From Moraxella porci DSM 25326 (GTDB lineage Bacteria; Pseudomonadota; Gammaproteobacteria; Pseudomonadales; Moraxellaceae), in NCBI RefSeq assembly GCF_002014855.1, contig NZ_MUYV01000011.1, positions 1-64,000 on the forward strand: a DNA stretch of 64,000 nucleotides, written 5' to 3'. Positions 27,241 through 36,064 of the stretch are shown here, piece after piece. How positions within the stretch are numbered: position 1 is the stretch's first letter; the number at the start of each line of letters is the position of its first letter. Below the pieces are notes generated by a model. That model made no database searches and was not told the DNA's origin. It saw nothing but the letters and a program-made list of their open reading frames with translations. The position numbers and the translations under genes are program-made.

Positions 27241-28004
27241 GCCAAGCCGATTTTCCAGACACAACTGACACGCCTTTGATGTCACATTTCATTGAGCTGC
27301 GCAGCCGCTTTATCCGCATGTTTTTGGCGGTGTTGCTGGTGTTTTTGGGCTTGGTGGGATTTAGCCGTGAATTGTATGATTTTATCTCCAATCCTTTGGT
27401 GGCGCTGCTGCCAGCCGAAGCCAGTCTGATCGCCACCGATGTCGCCTCAGGCTTTTTGGCACCGATTCGCCTAACTTTTTTTATTGCTTTATTTGTCACC
27501 GTGCCGTTTATTTTGGCACAGATTTGGGGTTTTATTGCACCTGGATTGTATAAGCACGAAAAACGCGCTGCCTTGCCGCTGCTATTGTCTGCGATTGTGC
27601 TGTTTTATACCGGTGTGGCATTTGCATATTTTATCGTACTGGTGCCTGCACTGAAATTTTTTGTGATGTTCGCGCCAGATAATGTACTGCCGATGACCGA
27701 CATTGACAGCTATTTAAGCTTCGTGCTTAAGCTGTTTGCGGTCTTTGGCGTGATGTTTGAGATCCCTGTGGTGACGCTGATTTTGGTGCTGATGCGACTG
27801 GTCAGCGTTCAAGCCTTGGCGGACAAGCGTCGCTATATCATCGTCGGCTGCTTTGCTGTCGCAGCTGTGGTCACACCACCTGATGGCGCAAGCATGCTGA
27901 TGCTGGCCATTCCGATGTGCTTGCTGTTTGAGCTGGGATTGTTGATGGCCAAAGTCTTAGTGAGAGATAGGCCTTCAGATGATCTTGAGGCAGATGAGGG
28001 GTGA
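27237..28004 (+). CDS. tatC: Twin-arginine translocase subunit TatC
   Basis: TatC is the six-helix receptor for twin-arginine signal peptides. The 255-residue protein has the N-terminal LMSHFIELRSRF motif with the conserved Glu, FFIALFVTVPFILAQIWGFIAPGLYKHEKR with the first-loop signature, and FGVMFEIPVVTLIL. It overlaps tatB by 4 bp and the following gene by the bases around its stop. A Tat-type signal is seen on the lactate-oxidase-like protein at 57617. Confidence 0.96.
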   Translation: MSQADFPDTTDTPLMSHFIELRSRFIRMFLAVLLVFLGLVGFSRELYDFISNPLVALLPAEASLIATDVASGFLAPIRLTFFIALFVTVPFILAQIWGFIAPGLYKHEKRAALPLLLSAIVLFYTGVAFAYFIVLVPALKFFVMFAPDNVLPMTDIDSYLSFVLKLFAVFGVMFEIPVVTLILVLMRLVSVQALADKRRYIIVGCFAVAAVVTPPDGASMLMLAIPMCLLFELGLLMAKVLVRDRPSDDLEADEG

Positions 28005-28006
28005 AC

Positions 28007-28327
28007 ATGGATCAGATCAAGCAGCTACAGGCCAAGCTTGATGAAACCCAAGCGCTGTACCGCGAATGGCTGAGCGCCAAGCAAAAGGCCGATGAGGCTT
28101 ATGCCGCCATAGTGCATGCGATGGCAGTGATGGCAAAGCTTGAGGCGGCGTATTTTGATGATGCATTCATGCAGCTGCACGATGCCGATGCCAAAGGCCT
28201 GCTAGACACCAGAACGCCTGGAGAGCACAGTGTGTTAAGCGAGGATGCTGTGTATAATGCATTGATTGACAAAGAGCAGCTATTATGGGCGCATCTTAAG
28301 CTGTGCATTGAGCATCTACAAAGATAA
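28007..28327 (+). CDS. DUF4298 domain protein
   Basis: This 106-residue cytoplasmic protein is mostly helical. A coiled-coil-like N-terminal half begins MDQIKQLQAKLDETQALYRE. The C-terminal motif GEHSVLSEDAVYNALIDKEQLL resembles the DUF4298 family, with its VLSED-vYN-L core. Its start is 2 bp after the tatC stop. GAGGGG upstream favours ATG 28007 over the GTG at 28001. Function is unknown; its place as the last gene of the hisIE-tat unit is noted but need not mean a role in export. Confidence 0.7.
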   Translation: MDQIKQLQAKLDETQALYREWLSAKQKADEAYAAIVHAMAVMAKLEAAYFDDAFMQLHDADAKGLLDTRTPGEHSVLSEDAVYNALIDKEQLLWAHLKLCIEHLQR

Positions 28328-28344
28328 TCGCCGAATCACCATGT

Positions 28345-28376
28345 AAAAAGACCAAGCTTTTGCCTGGTCTTTTTTA
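28345..28376 (+). terminator. Terminator after the hisIE-tatABC unit
   Basis: AAAAAGACCA and TGGTCTTTTT form a 10-bp stem with a 10-nt loop, followed by T. Convergent genes end on both sides. Confidence 0.85.
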
Positions 28377-28382
28377 TCAGAA

Positions 28383-30062
28383 TCATAGCATGCGATTGCG
28401 TTCATTTTCGGCATCGACGATCTCATCAGCGATGGTCATTGCCTGAAAACTGTTTGAATCAGCCAGCTTCCACATATCATCAAGCACGCGGCGGCCGCTG
28501 TCGCCAGTCAATAGTGATCCATGCTCGATGAATTGATAATGCTCAGACAACAGCTTGATCCAGCCATCAGGCTGACGGCGAACGATGTGATGCGGCATCA
28601 ACTGACTGGGATGATCCAGCCCCGAGCAGCCGACGATTTCTGCCAGTGCTTTTAGGGTATTGTGATGATAATTTTTGACGCGGCGGGATTTGTCAGGGAC
28701 ATCCAATGCCTTTTGACGCGCAGGGTCTTGAGTGGCGACCCCTGTCGGGCATTTGTTGGTGTGACAAGAACGCGACTGAATACAGCCGACAGCAAACATA
28801 AAGCCGCGCGCTGAGTTACACCAATCCGCCCCAAGCGCCATCATTTTGGCGATGTCAAAAGCAGTGATGACTTTGCCGCTGACGCCAACTTTGATCTTAT
28901 CACGGATACCAGCACCAACCAAGGTGTTTTGTACAAAAATCAGTGCATCGACCAGTGGCATCCCCACCGAATCCATAAACTCCACAGGCGCCGCACCCGT
29001 ACCGCCCTCAGCACCGTCGATGACAATAAAATCAGGGTAGTTATTTTCCTCTTTCATCGCCTTGACGATCGCCATAAATTCCCATGGCATACCAATACAC
29101 AGCTTGATGCCCACAGGTTTACCGCCAGACAGATCGCGCAGCCGCTGCCAAAACTCGACCAGCTGTTTTGGGGTGCTAAATTCAGGATGTGTCGGCGGCG
29201 AGATGCAGTCGATGTCCATCGGAATGTCGCGCGTGGCGGCGATCTCATGGGTGATTTTGGTGGCAGGCAATACACCGCCCTTACCTGGCTTAGCGCCTTG
29301 GGACAGCTTGATCTCGATCATCTTGACCTGCGGCGATTTGGCACGCTCGGCAAATGTCTCAGGATTAAAGCGGCCATGCTCATCACGACAGCCAAAATAT
29401 GCTGTACCCAGCTGCCAAATCAAATCCCCGCCATGCTTTTGGTGATAAGGGCTGATACTACCCTCCCCTGTATCATGGGCAAAACCGCCTTCTTTGGCGC
29501 CTTTATTCAGTGCTTCGATGGCATTGGCAGACAGCGCGCCAAAGCTCATCGCCGAGATATTAAACACCGACAAATCATAAGGCTGAAGACAGCGCTCATT
29601 CCCCACACGCACACGAAAATCGTGGTTATCAATTTTATGGCTGCGACCTGAATGCAAAAACCAATCCGTGCCTGGCTTGCTTAAGTCATTTAAGCTGCCA
29701 AAGGCGGTGGTGCTGTCCAAATCCTTGGCGCGCTGATAGACGATGGAGCGCTGCAAGCGTGAAAATGGCACCTCTTCGCGATCGCCTTCGATGAAGTATT
29801 GGCGCACTTCTGGACGGAAATTTTCAAACAAAAACCGAATGTGTCCGCTGATCGGATAATTGCGCAAAATCGCATGCCGCTTTTGATGGATGTTATACAC
29901 CCCAAGGCATGTCAAACAAGTGGCGATGAACAACAGCCACCAGATTTTAAACAAAATCGAAATGGGAATCAGCGCCACACACACCCAAAATAAGGCAAAG
30001 CGCGGCAATACCAAAAAGAAAAAGTTGGCAGAATGGTTATCGGGTTTTAGGTTGGGCATCAC
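28383..30062 (-). CDS. FMN-binding glutamate synthase-like membrane protein
   Basis: This 559-residue protein contains the FMN-binding TIM-barrel synthase domain of glutamate synthase (GltS_FMN type) without the glutaminase domain. Two N-terminal membrane helices (residues about 15-60) anchor it. Family signatures are FNISAMSFGALSANAIEALN, GGKPVGIKL, DFIVIDGAEGGTGAAP, and a cysteine cluster CIQSRSCHTNKCPTGVATQDP that would hold an iron-sulfur cluster. Stand-alone proteins of this class are widespread, and their physiological reaction is not settled. The gene is transcribed alone toward the tat terminator. The in-frame second ATG at 30059 is an equal candidate start. Confidence 0.85.
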   Translation of the reverse strand: MMPNLKPDNHSANFFFLVLPRFALFWVCVALIPISILFKIWWLLFIATCLTCLGVYNIHQKRHAILRNYPISGHIRFLFENFRPEVRQYFIEGDREEVPFSRLQRSIVYQRAKDLDSTTAFGSLNDLSKPGTDWFLHSGRSHKIDNHDFRVRVGNERCLQPYDLSVFNISAMSFGALSANAIEALNKGAKEGGFAHDTGEGSISPYHQKHGGDLIWQLGTAYFGCRDEHGRFNPETFAERAKSPQVKMIEIKLSQGAKPGKGGVLPATKITHEIAATRDIPMDIDCISPPTHPEFSTPKQLVEFWQRLRDLSGGKPVGIKLCIGMPWEFMAIVKAMKEENNYPDFIVIDGAEGGTGAAPVEFMDSVGMPLVDALIFVQNTLVGAGIRDKIKVGVSGKVITAFDIAKMMALGADWCNSARGFMFAVGCIQSRSCHTNKCPTGVATQDPARQKALDVPDKSRRVKNYHHNTLKALAEIVGCSGLDHPSQLMPHHIVRRQPDGWIKLLSEHYQFIEHGSLLTGDSGRRVLDDMWKLADSNSFQAMTIADEIVDAENERNRML

Positions 30063-30402
30063 TCATATCCACAATGCAATGAAGGGTATGCCGCAGCACA
30101 CCCTGATGTTATTATTTTGGCAAATTATATCACAGCACATTTATTATCATAATTTGATAATAATGATAAACCTATCAATAAAATAAATAAAAACTGGCAA
30201 AAATCGCCCCATCACCGCGCTAAGCTGCTGTTTTCGCCGATATTTGACGCATTCGTCTGCATAACACTTCCCATTCTTTTTTGCTTTATGTTATCATGTT
30301 AAATCGCATTTATTGCGGTCAAATTTCGTACACCGCATCGATGCATCAATCAGACACCCATGCGCGATCATCCAAGCATTCTATCCATACAAGAGGTAAA
30401 CT
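30063..30402. other. Divergent intergenic region with an inverted repeat
   Basis: About 340 bp separates the glutamate-synthase-like gene and the GntR regulator gene. It contains TATTATCA and TGATAATA as perfect arms around 5 bp at 30142-30162, a possible operator in a very AT-rich stretch. The arms face outward compared with a standard Fur box. No RNA gene or ORF is supported. Confidence 0.4.
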
Positions 30403-31131
30403 GTGCCAAAACAACCTGCGTACCTGACCATCAAAAACTCGATTTTGGCCAATATTCATTCAGGAACATGGCAAGAGGGCAGCGCCATCCCTGCCGAGAT
30501 CAGCTTGGCTGAGACTTTCGGAGTCTCGCGCATGACGGTGAATCGCGCGCTCAAAGAATTAGAAGCAGAGCGCATCTTGGAGCGTCGCCAAGGCTCTGGC
30601 ACTTATGTGGCACAACAAAAATATAACAATGCGTACATCGAGATTCGCAATATCGCCAAAGACATCCGAGAGCATTATAGCACTTATCATGCCGAGGTCG
30701 TCTCGCAAGACACGCTTGATGTTCAGGCATTGCGCCAACCGAATAATCATTGGCTTGGCATGATGTTTTTTGATGGCAATCCCAGCAGTGATGATCAGCT
30801 ATATCAGGTCTGTATCGTGCATTATGGTGATGATTTGCCGATCCAATACGAAGAGCGATGGGTAAATGCCGGCGTCGTGCCTGATTTTATCAATCAAGAT
30901 TTTAATACCATCAACACCAGCGACTATCTGATCGGTCATGTACCTTTGGAGTATGGCGATTATCAAATTCAGGCCAAATTGCCGCCAGATCATGTGCGCC
31001 AAGCTTTGCAAATGAACAGTCAAGAGCCTGCTCTGCTGCATGTGCGCCACACCAAATCCCAAGGCCTGCCTGTCACTTTTGCCAATATGTGGCATCCTGG
31101 CAGTCGTTTTTCATTTGGCGGTACTTTATAA
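30403..31131 (+). CDS. GntR family regulator, HutC type
   Basis: This 242-residue repressor has an N-terminal winged helix-turn-helix (IPAEISLAETFGVSRMTVNRALKELEAERILERRQGSGTYVA) and a C-terminal UTRA effector domain. The effector domain includes YEERWVNAGVVPDF and a final PVTFANMWHPGSRFSFGG. These resemble HutC, the repressor of histidine use that senses urocanate. No hut genes are in the window, so the ligand remains open. The start is GTG at 30403, with AAGAGGT upstream. It is transcribed alone. Confidence 0.88.
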   Translation: MPKQPAYLTIKNSILANIHSGTWQEGSAIPAEISLAETFGVSRMTVNRALKELEAERILERRQGSGTYVAQQKYNNAYIEIRNIAKDIREHYSTYHAEVVSQDTLDVQALRQPNNHWLGMMFFDGNPSSDDQLYQVCIVHYGDDLPIQYEERWVNAGVVPDFINQDFNTINTSDYLIGHVPLEYGDYQIQAKLPPDHVRQALQMNSQEPALLHVRHTKSQGLPVTFANMWHPGSRFSFGGTL

Positions 31132-31216
31132 GTAAAGCCCAAGATGCTGCCATCTTACCAGATGTGATGGATTTTAAGCTTTATGACTTACGCACCGCGA
31201 ATCTGGATAAAGCTGT

Positions 31217-31225
31217 GGTATAATG
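31217..31225 (+). promoter_or_regulatory. Extended -10 promoter for the FBH1-like helicase gene
   Basis: TGGTATAAT fits the extended -10 form and lies 23 bp before the first start codon at 31248, giving a very short leader. No good -35 is visible. Confidence 0.55.
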
Positions 31226-31247
31226 GCATTTTTGCCACTTTTATCCA

Positions 31248-32744
31248 ATGATGCCGATGCACCACCCACATTCTACCACGCCTACGCCGACTGACGAACA
31301 GTTGGCGTCTTTGGACATGGCGATGACAGGGCAGTCGTTCAAGATTGTCGCTTATGCAGGAGCGGGCAAGACGACCACACTGCGGCTGATTAGCGAAAAT
31401 CTACGGGGTCGTGGGCTATATTTGGCATTTAATAAGGCGATCGCCACCGAAGCGCAGGGCAAATTTCCGCCCAATGTCCGCTGTCAAACCTTTCATTCGC
31501 TCGCCTTTCGTCATGTCAATCGCGACATCACCGCCAAGATCAGCTTGCCACGCTTGACACCCTCACGACTGGCATCTGAGCTTGATTTACAAGGCATCAG
31601 CACTGAGCGAGTGGTCGATGGCATCAAAAAACCTGTCACGCTCACACCTGCCAAGCTTGCCAACATTATCAGCGAGTCGATTACCACATTTTGCAAGACC
31701 TCATCCGCCTACCCTGCACCACGCCATATCAGTGCGCCATCATGGATGGATGAAGCAGATGCCAGTCGCCTACGAGAGATGCTCTATCCTGCCTTTGAGC
31801 GGCGATGGCTACAGTCGATTGATCCACGCCATCAATCGGGTATCAGCCATGATGTCTATCTAAAGCTTTGGACACTGTCCAATCCTGTCATTCCGGCTGA
31901 TTTTATCTTATTTGACGAAGCTCAAGACGCTGACCCCTTGATGATGGGCGCACTCATTCGCCAAGACAAGCAGACCATCTATGTCGGCGATGCGCATCAG
32001 CAGATTTATGAGTGGCGGGGTGCGTTAAACGCCATGAAACGCCTGCCTTATCCGCAGACGCTATTGACGCAGTCGTTTCGCTTTGGGCAGTCGATTGCTG
32101 ATGTTGCCAATGTGTTTTTGACCGCCTTGCAAGAAGACATTCCGCTCAAAGGCAATCCCAATCAGCCGTCCACCGTCGGCAAAAGCCTTGTACATGGTGC
32201 CAAAGATGCCATTCTTTGCCGTACCAATGCCACCGCCATGAGCCATCTGCTTGATGGGCTCAAGCTTGGGCATAAAGTGGCTCTACAAGCCGACAGTCAG
32301 CGGATTTTGCGGTTTTGCCAAGGGGCAGACAGCCTAAAAAATGGCAAATCCGCCTATGGCATCCCTGAGCTTGCGTATTTTAATCACTGGGGTGAAGTCC
32401 AAGAGTTTAGCGAAACTGGTGAAGGCAGCGACCTAAAAACTTGGGTCAAACTCATCGAAGAGCATGGCACTGCCACCATCACCAAAGCCATCAATAGCCT
32501 AACCACCCAAAGCCATGCTGACTATGTCGTCTCCACCGCTCACAAATCCAAGGGGCTTGAGTGGAATCGCGTGCAAATCAGCGATGATTTTTTGTATGAT
32601 ACCAATACATTGTCCGTCAAAATCACCCCCGAAGAGCTACGCCTACTCTATGTCGCCTGCACTCGTGGCAAAACCAATTTGGACATTCATCACATCACTG
32701 ATCTGCTGCATGGCTTGGTGCACAAAAAAGTGATTTATGGCTAA
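31248..32744 (+). CDS. UvrD-like superfamily 1 helicase (FBH1-like)
   Basis: This 498-residue SF1A helicase has Walker A AYAGAGKTTTL near residue 40, motif Ia YLAFNKAIA, Walker B variant LFDEAQDADPLM, motif III YVGDAHQQIYEWRGA, motif IV QSFRFG, motif V STAHKSKGLEW and motif VI LLYVACTRGK. The DEAQD Walker B and the motif III form are like the F-box helicase FBH1 subgroup rather than UvrD or Rep. At under 500 residues it lacks most of the 1B and 2B subdomains of UvrD. Several ATGs (31248, 31251, 31257) compete as start. It probably acts in recombination control or repair; no partner gene adjoins it. Confidence 0.85.
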   Translation: MMPMHHPHSTTPTPTDEQLASLDMAMTGQSFKIVAYAGAGKTTTLRLISENLRGRGLYLAFNKAIATEAQGKFPPNVRCQTFHSLAFRHVNRDITAKISLPRLTPSRLASELDLQGISTERVVDGIKKPVTLTPAKLANIISESITTFCKTSSAYPAPRHISAPSWMDEADASRLREMLYPAFERRWLQSIDPRHQSGISHDVYLKLWTLSNPVIPADFILFDEAQDADPLMMGALIRQDKQTIYVGDAHQQIYEWRGALNAMKRLPYPQTLLTQSFRFGQSIADVANVFLTALQEDIPLKGNPNQPSTVGKSLVHGAKDAILCRTNATAMSHLLDGLKLGHKVALQADSQRILRFCQGADSLKNGKSAYGIPELAYFNHWGEVQEFSETGEGSDLKTWVKLIEEHGTATITKAINSLTTQSHADYVVSTAHKSKGLEWNRVQISDDFLYDTNTLSVKITPEELRLLYVACTRGKTNLDIHHITDLLHGLVHKKVIYG

Positions 32745-32805
32745 TTTGCCATCAATGATTGTATCAACCCCATTCCAAGAATTTTAATAACAGCCATTTT
32801 AGTTT

Positions 32806-33804
32806 ATGAATTTTGACCACTTTTTCCCCCATCCTGTCCGCCTGCTTGCGCCAATGGAAGGTCTTACCGACCCATTGATGCGACGGATTTTGACCGATAT
32901 CGCTTATACACTTGGTGCGCCTTATGACTGGGCGGTGAGTGAGTTTATCCGTGTCACACATTATCCTTTACCTGCGCACGTGTTTTATAAATTTGTCCCA
33001 GAATTGCACCATGGCGGTCGGACTGCCAGCGGTACGCCTGTGCATATTCAGCTACTGGGCAACAACCCTGAGACGATGGCACAAAGTGCCGTGACGGCGG
33101 TGGAGCTTGGGGCGGCGGCGATTGACCTAAACTTTGGCTGTCCTGCCAAGACAGTCAATAACCACAAAGGCGGCTCGGTACTACTACAAGAGCCCGAAGT
33201 GCTATACCACATCATCAGTGCTGTGCGACAGGCTGTACCAAGCGACATCCCTGTCTCCGCCAAAATCCGCCTAGGCTATACAGACACGAGTCTGATGACC
33301 GACATCGGCGATGCGGTACGCTCGGCAAATGCCAGCTGGCTGACCATCCATGCTCGCACTAAGGTGGACGGCTACAAACCCCCTGCTTATTGGGATAAGG
33401 TCGCCCCTTTTACCACGCTTGGGATGCCCATCATCGCCAATGGCGAGATTTGGACAGCAGATGATGCCAAACGCTGCATGGCAAAAGCCAATACACCTCA
33501 TCTGATGCTTGGTCGTGGCGCGGTCACTCGTCCTGATTTGATTGCGACTATTGCAGGCTTGGAGGGTTTGGACTGGGCAAGCTTATGCCAATATCAGTTG
33601 CAGTTTTTGGCGGATGAGACAGAGAACCAAAATGGGCTGATTGGTCGCTATAAACAGTGGCTGGGTATGCTCACCAAAGGTTATGATGAAGCGGACACAC
33701 TGTGGCACATCATCAAAAAAATCAAGGATAAGGGCGAGATTGAGCAAACGATTTTGGCGAGTATAAAAAAAGCCAACCCAGTGATACAGGTCGGCTTTGT
33801 GTGA
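32806..33804 (+). CDS. dusC: tRNA-dihydrouridine(16) synthase DusC
   Basis: This flavoenzyme reduces uridine in the tRNA D-loop. The 332-residue protein has the FMN barrel start LLAPMEGLTDPLMRR, the catalytic cysteine in DLNFGCPAKTVNNHKGGSVLL, the phosphate-contact SAKIRLGYTD, TIHARTKVDGY, IIANGEIW and LMLGRGAVTRPDL. The N-terminal LAPMEG, and WAVSEFIRV soon after, are typical of the DusC branch, so I prefer it to DusA or DusB. It starts 61 bp after the helicase gene and its end is 1 bp from the convergent MazG-like gene. Confidence 0.9.
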   Translation: MNFDHFFPHPVRLLAPMEGLTDPLMRRILTDIAYTLGAPYDWAVSEFIRVTHYPLPAHVFYKFVPELHHGGRTASGTPVHIQLLGNNPETMAQSAVTAVELGAAAIDLNFGCPAKTVNNHKGGSVLLQEPEVLYHIISAVRQAVPSDIPVSAKIRLGYTDTSLMTDIGDAVRSANASWLTIHARTKVDGYKPPAYWDKVAPFTTLGMPIIANGEIWTADDAKRCMAKANTPHLMLGRGAVTRPDLIATIAGLEGLDWASLCQYQLQFLADETENQNGLIGRYKQWLGMLTKGYDEADTLWHIIKKIKDKGEIEQTILASIKKANPVIQVGFV

Positions 33805-33805
33805 G

Positions 33806-34126
33806 TCAAGACAATCGACGCTCTAGATTTGTCAAAAATGCTTCCATCTCACCATGAATATCAATACCCATGCGCTCGGCAAGTACGATTTGCCACCAAA
33901 TATTTTCGGCAAGCTTATGGGCAAGTTCGCTATCCACATCACTATCTGACTTCGTCCAACGCCCCTCATGTGCCATCGTTAAGCGACCCACCAAGCCTGC
34001 ATCGGTCAAAAATGCCAAAGCATCTTCTTCGACCGTCCAATGTGAGCCATGGTGCTTGTCTTCTAGCGCATGATATTTGGCACGGATTGCCATCGAGCGT
34101 TCGATAATTTGTTTAAAATCAGTCAT
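33806..34126 (-). CDS. MazG-like family protein
   Basis: This 106-residue helical protein has a C-terminal segment ENIWWQIVLAERMGIDIHGEMEAFL that looks like the MazG nucleotide pyrophosphohydrolase helix pair. The full set of ExxE and D metal ligands is not obvious, so catalysis is doubtful. ATG 34126 (MTDFKQ) has GGAGA upstream and is preferred to 34147. It starts 20 bp after the SbmA/YddA-like transporter gene on the same strand and is probably cotranscribed. Confidence 0.65.
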   Translation of the reverse strand: MTDFKQIIERSMAIRAKYHALEDKHHGSHWTVEEDALAFLTDAGLVGRLTMAHEGRWTKSDSDVDSELAHKLAENIWWQIVLAERMGIDIHGEMEAFLTNLERRLS

Positions 34127-34146
34127 AAAATTCTCCAAAGCATCCA

Positions 34147-35964
34147 TTATAGCCCATCATGAGCATTACTGTGTACCACTCTTGTTACTTGTATGGTCTT
34201 ATGATGAAACTCATGCAAACTGCTGCGATGACCGATACTCACGACCACACTATCAGGCAAGTGCGTCGCAAGTAGTGTGTACATCAGCTTCTCATTGGCT
34301 TCATCGAGCGCCGATGTCGCTTCATCAAGAAATATCACATCAGGGCGTGCCAATAAAATCCGCACAAAGCCAATTCGCTGTGCTTGCCCTGGGGACAGAT
34401 ACGCCTGCCAATCTTCGATGTCATCTAAGCGTTTGGCAAGCTGTTTGAGTCCCACGACACTCAGCCACTTGGCGATACTCTCATCATCTACTACCATTGC
34501 AGGATAAGTGACGACATCACGCAGACTGCCTTGGGGAATGTAGCTTTTTTGGGGTGTGAAATGCAGTTTTTGCGACATGGCAATATGCATCGCACCCACT
34601 GTCGGCAGTGGATAAATCCCCGCCATCGCTCGCAAGAGACTGGTTTTGCCCACACCTGATTCACCTTGGATTAATAGGCGATCACCACGATTGAGCACCA
34701 CATCCACAGGCGAAAACAGCAGATGACCTTTGTTATTGATCAGTCCAAATTGCTGCAAGGCAAGCTTTGCTTCTGATGGCGACTGGGCAGGCAAATCGGT
34801 ACTGACTGTCTCAGCGACATCAGATTTTTTATAAATTTTATCTAAAGAATGTAAAAATCCGTACAGACGATTGACCCGCGCTTGATACAAGGTAAAATCT
34901 TCATAAAACAAACGGAAAAATGACAAAGCACGCATCAAGCGGTTGAACGACTGCACCGTCTGATGCACATCACCAAGCTTGATTTGCCCTGCAAAAAATC
35001 TCGGTGCTTGTAGCATAATCGGCAACAGCATCGCGAACTGTGTCACCCCAGTATTAAAGCCGCCCAAGCCCAGCGAACGACGGACAATCGCCCAGCGGTT
35101 ATCAATGATGGCACGAAAATAAGCGCTCAAGCTGAGCTTTTCTTGTTTTTCACCTTGATAAAACGCAATGCTCTCAGCATGGTCACGCACTCGCACCAGT
35201 GCATAGCGATAGTCGCCATGGCGATGCTCTTTTTCAAAATTCAGACGAATCAGCGGTCGCCCAATCCACACCGAAATGACGGTAGCAGTGATGATAAATC
35301 CATACACCAAAAACACCACGCCCTTTGGAATCTCAATGCCCGCCAGCACCAGCACCCCCGACAAGCCCCATAAGATAATGGTGAACTCAATCGATGATAA
35401 GATGGCGTTTAGCACCCCACGCACCATCTCAAGCGTATCAGTGATAAAGGCGGTCGCATCTTGTTCGATACGCTGATCGATGTTATCAGGCTTGGCATTA
35501 TCTGGGCGACTTAGGCGGTAGTAGTTTTGATTATCCAGCCAGCGGTTTAATAACACAGCGTTTAATTTTTCGAGCCAACGGATCTCAAACACTTGCCCAA
35601 TCAGCACATCAATGATCTCTTGGATGACCTTGATGCCGACCAGACTGGCATTAATCAATGCAAAAAACCAAAACGCATCAGGCTTCATCTCTTGTAGTGA
35701 TGTATAAAGCCCATTATAAAAAAAGGTATTCAGCACACTGATACGCACTTCGATCAGCACAAAGGCGATGAGCACCACCACCATCAGCACTGTCTTGATG
35801 ATGCTGGTATTTGTTAAGCATGGTTTAGTAATATGCCAAAACTTACGCCCTGTATCTGTATGGCGTGTCAAGATAAAAAACGCCACCGCAAACGCTGCCG
35901 TCACCCAAGTCAATGTCTGCACAAACCACATGGCTGAGCCAGTCAGTTCACTTTGCCAATCCAT
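34147..35964 (-). CDS. SbmA/YddA-like ABC transporter (fused permease and ATPase)
   Basis: This 605-residue protein has an SbmA/BacA-type membrane half (residues about 1-380) with FFYNGLYTSLQEMKPDAFW, WLDNQNYYRLSR and DNIDQRIEQDATAF. The C-terminal ATPase (about 400-600) has Walker A GESGVGKTSLLRAMAG, signature LSPGQAQRIGFVR and Walker B VIFLDEATSALDE. The family imports or exports antimicrobial peptides, cobalamin or bleomycin-like compounds across the inner membrane. The fusion of an ATPase to an SbmA-like domain matches E. coli YddA and the mycobacterial B12 transporter. The substrate here is unknown. The next gene is a MazG-like ORF. Confidence 0.88.
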   Translation of the reverse strand: MDWQSELTGSAMWFVQTLTWVTAAFAVAFFILTRHTDTGRKFWHITKPCLTNTSIIKTVLMVVVLIAFVLIEVRISVLNTFFYNGLYTSLQEMKPDAFWFFALINASLVGIKVIQEIIDVLIGQVFEIRWLEKLNAVLLNRWLDNQNYYRLSRPDNAKPDNIDQRIEQDATAFITDTLEMVRGVLNAILSSIEFTIILWGLSGVLVLAGIEIPKGVVFLVYGFIITATVISVWIGRPLIRLNFEKEHRHGDYRYALVRVRDHAESIAFYQGEKQEKLSLSAYFRAIIDNRWAIVRRSLGLGGFNTGVTQFAMLLPIMLQAPRFFAGQIKLGDVHQTVQSFNRLMRALSFFRLFYEDFTLYQARVNRLYGFLHSLDKIYKKSDVAETVSTDLPAQSPSEAKLALQQFGLINNKGHLLFSPVDVVLNRGDRLLIQGESGVGKTSLLRAMAGIYPLPTVGAMHIAMSQKLHFTPQKSYIPQGSLRDVVTYPAMVVDDESIAKWLSVVGLKQLAKRLDDIEDWQAYLSPGQAQRIGFVRILLARPDVIFLDEATSALDEANEKLMYTLLATHLPDSVVVSIGHRSSLHEFHHKTIQVTRVVHSNAHDGL

Positions 35965-36019
35965 AAATTACCGCTTATTAATTAATCACAACAACACAGT
36001 TGCACATAGACAAAAAGAC

Positions 36020-36055
36020 AAAAACCGTTTGCAGTTACCCACAAACGGTTTATAA
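36020..36055 (-). terminator. Terminator after the TonB receptor gene
   Basis: AAACCGTTTG and CAAACGGTTT form a 10-bp stem with a 10-nt loop. In the minus direction it is followed by TTTTTG. It lies about 10 bp after the receptor stop. Confidence 0.8.
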
Positions 36056-36064
36056 ATTTTCTAA

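Noticed and set aside
28929-29651. A 240-codon plus-strand frame opposite the glutamate-synthase-like gene
   Set aside because: It is antisense to a strongly conserved domain and has a composition typical of a shadow frame.
30142-30162. Inverted repeat considered as a Fur box
   Set aside because: The arms are in the outward order (TTATCA then TGATAA) with 5 bp between, unlike the 7-1-7 Fur pattern; kept only as a generic inverted repeat.
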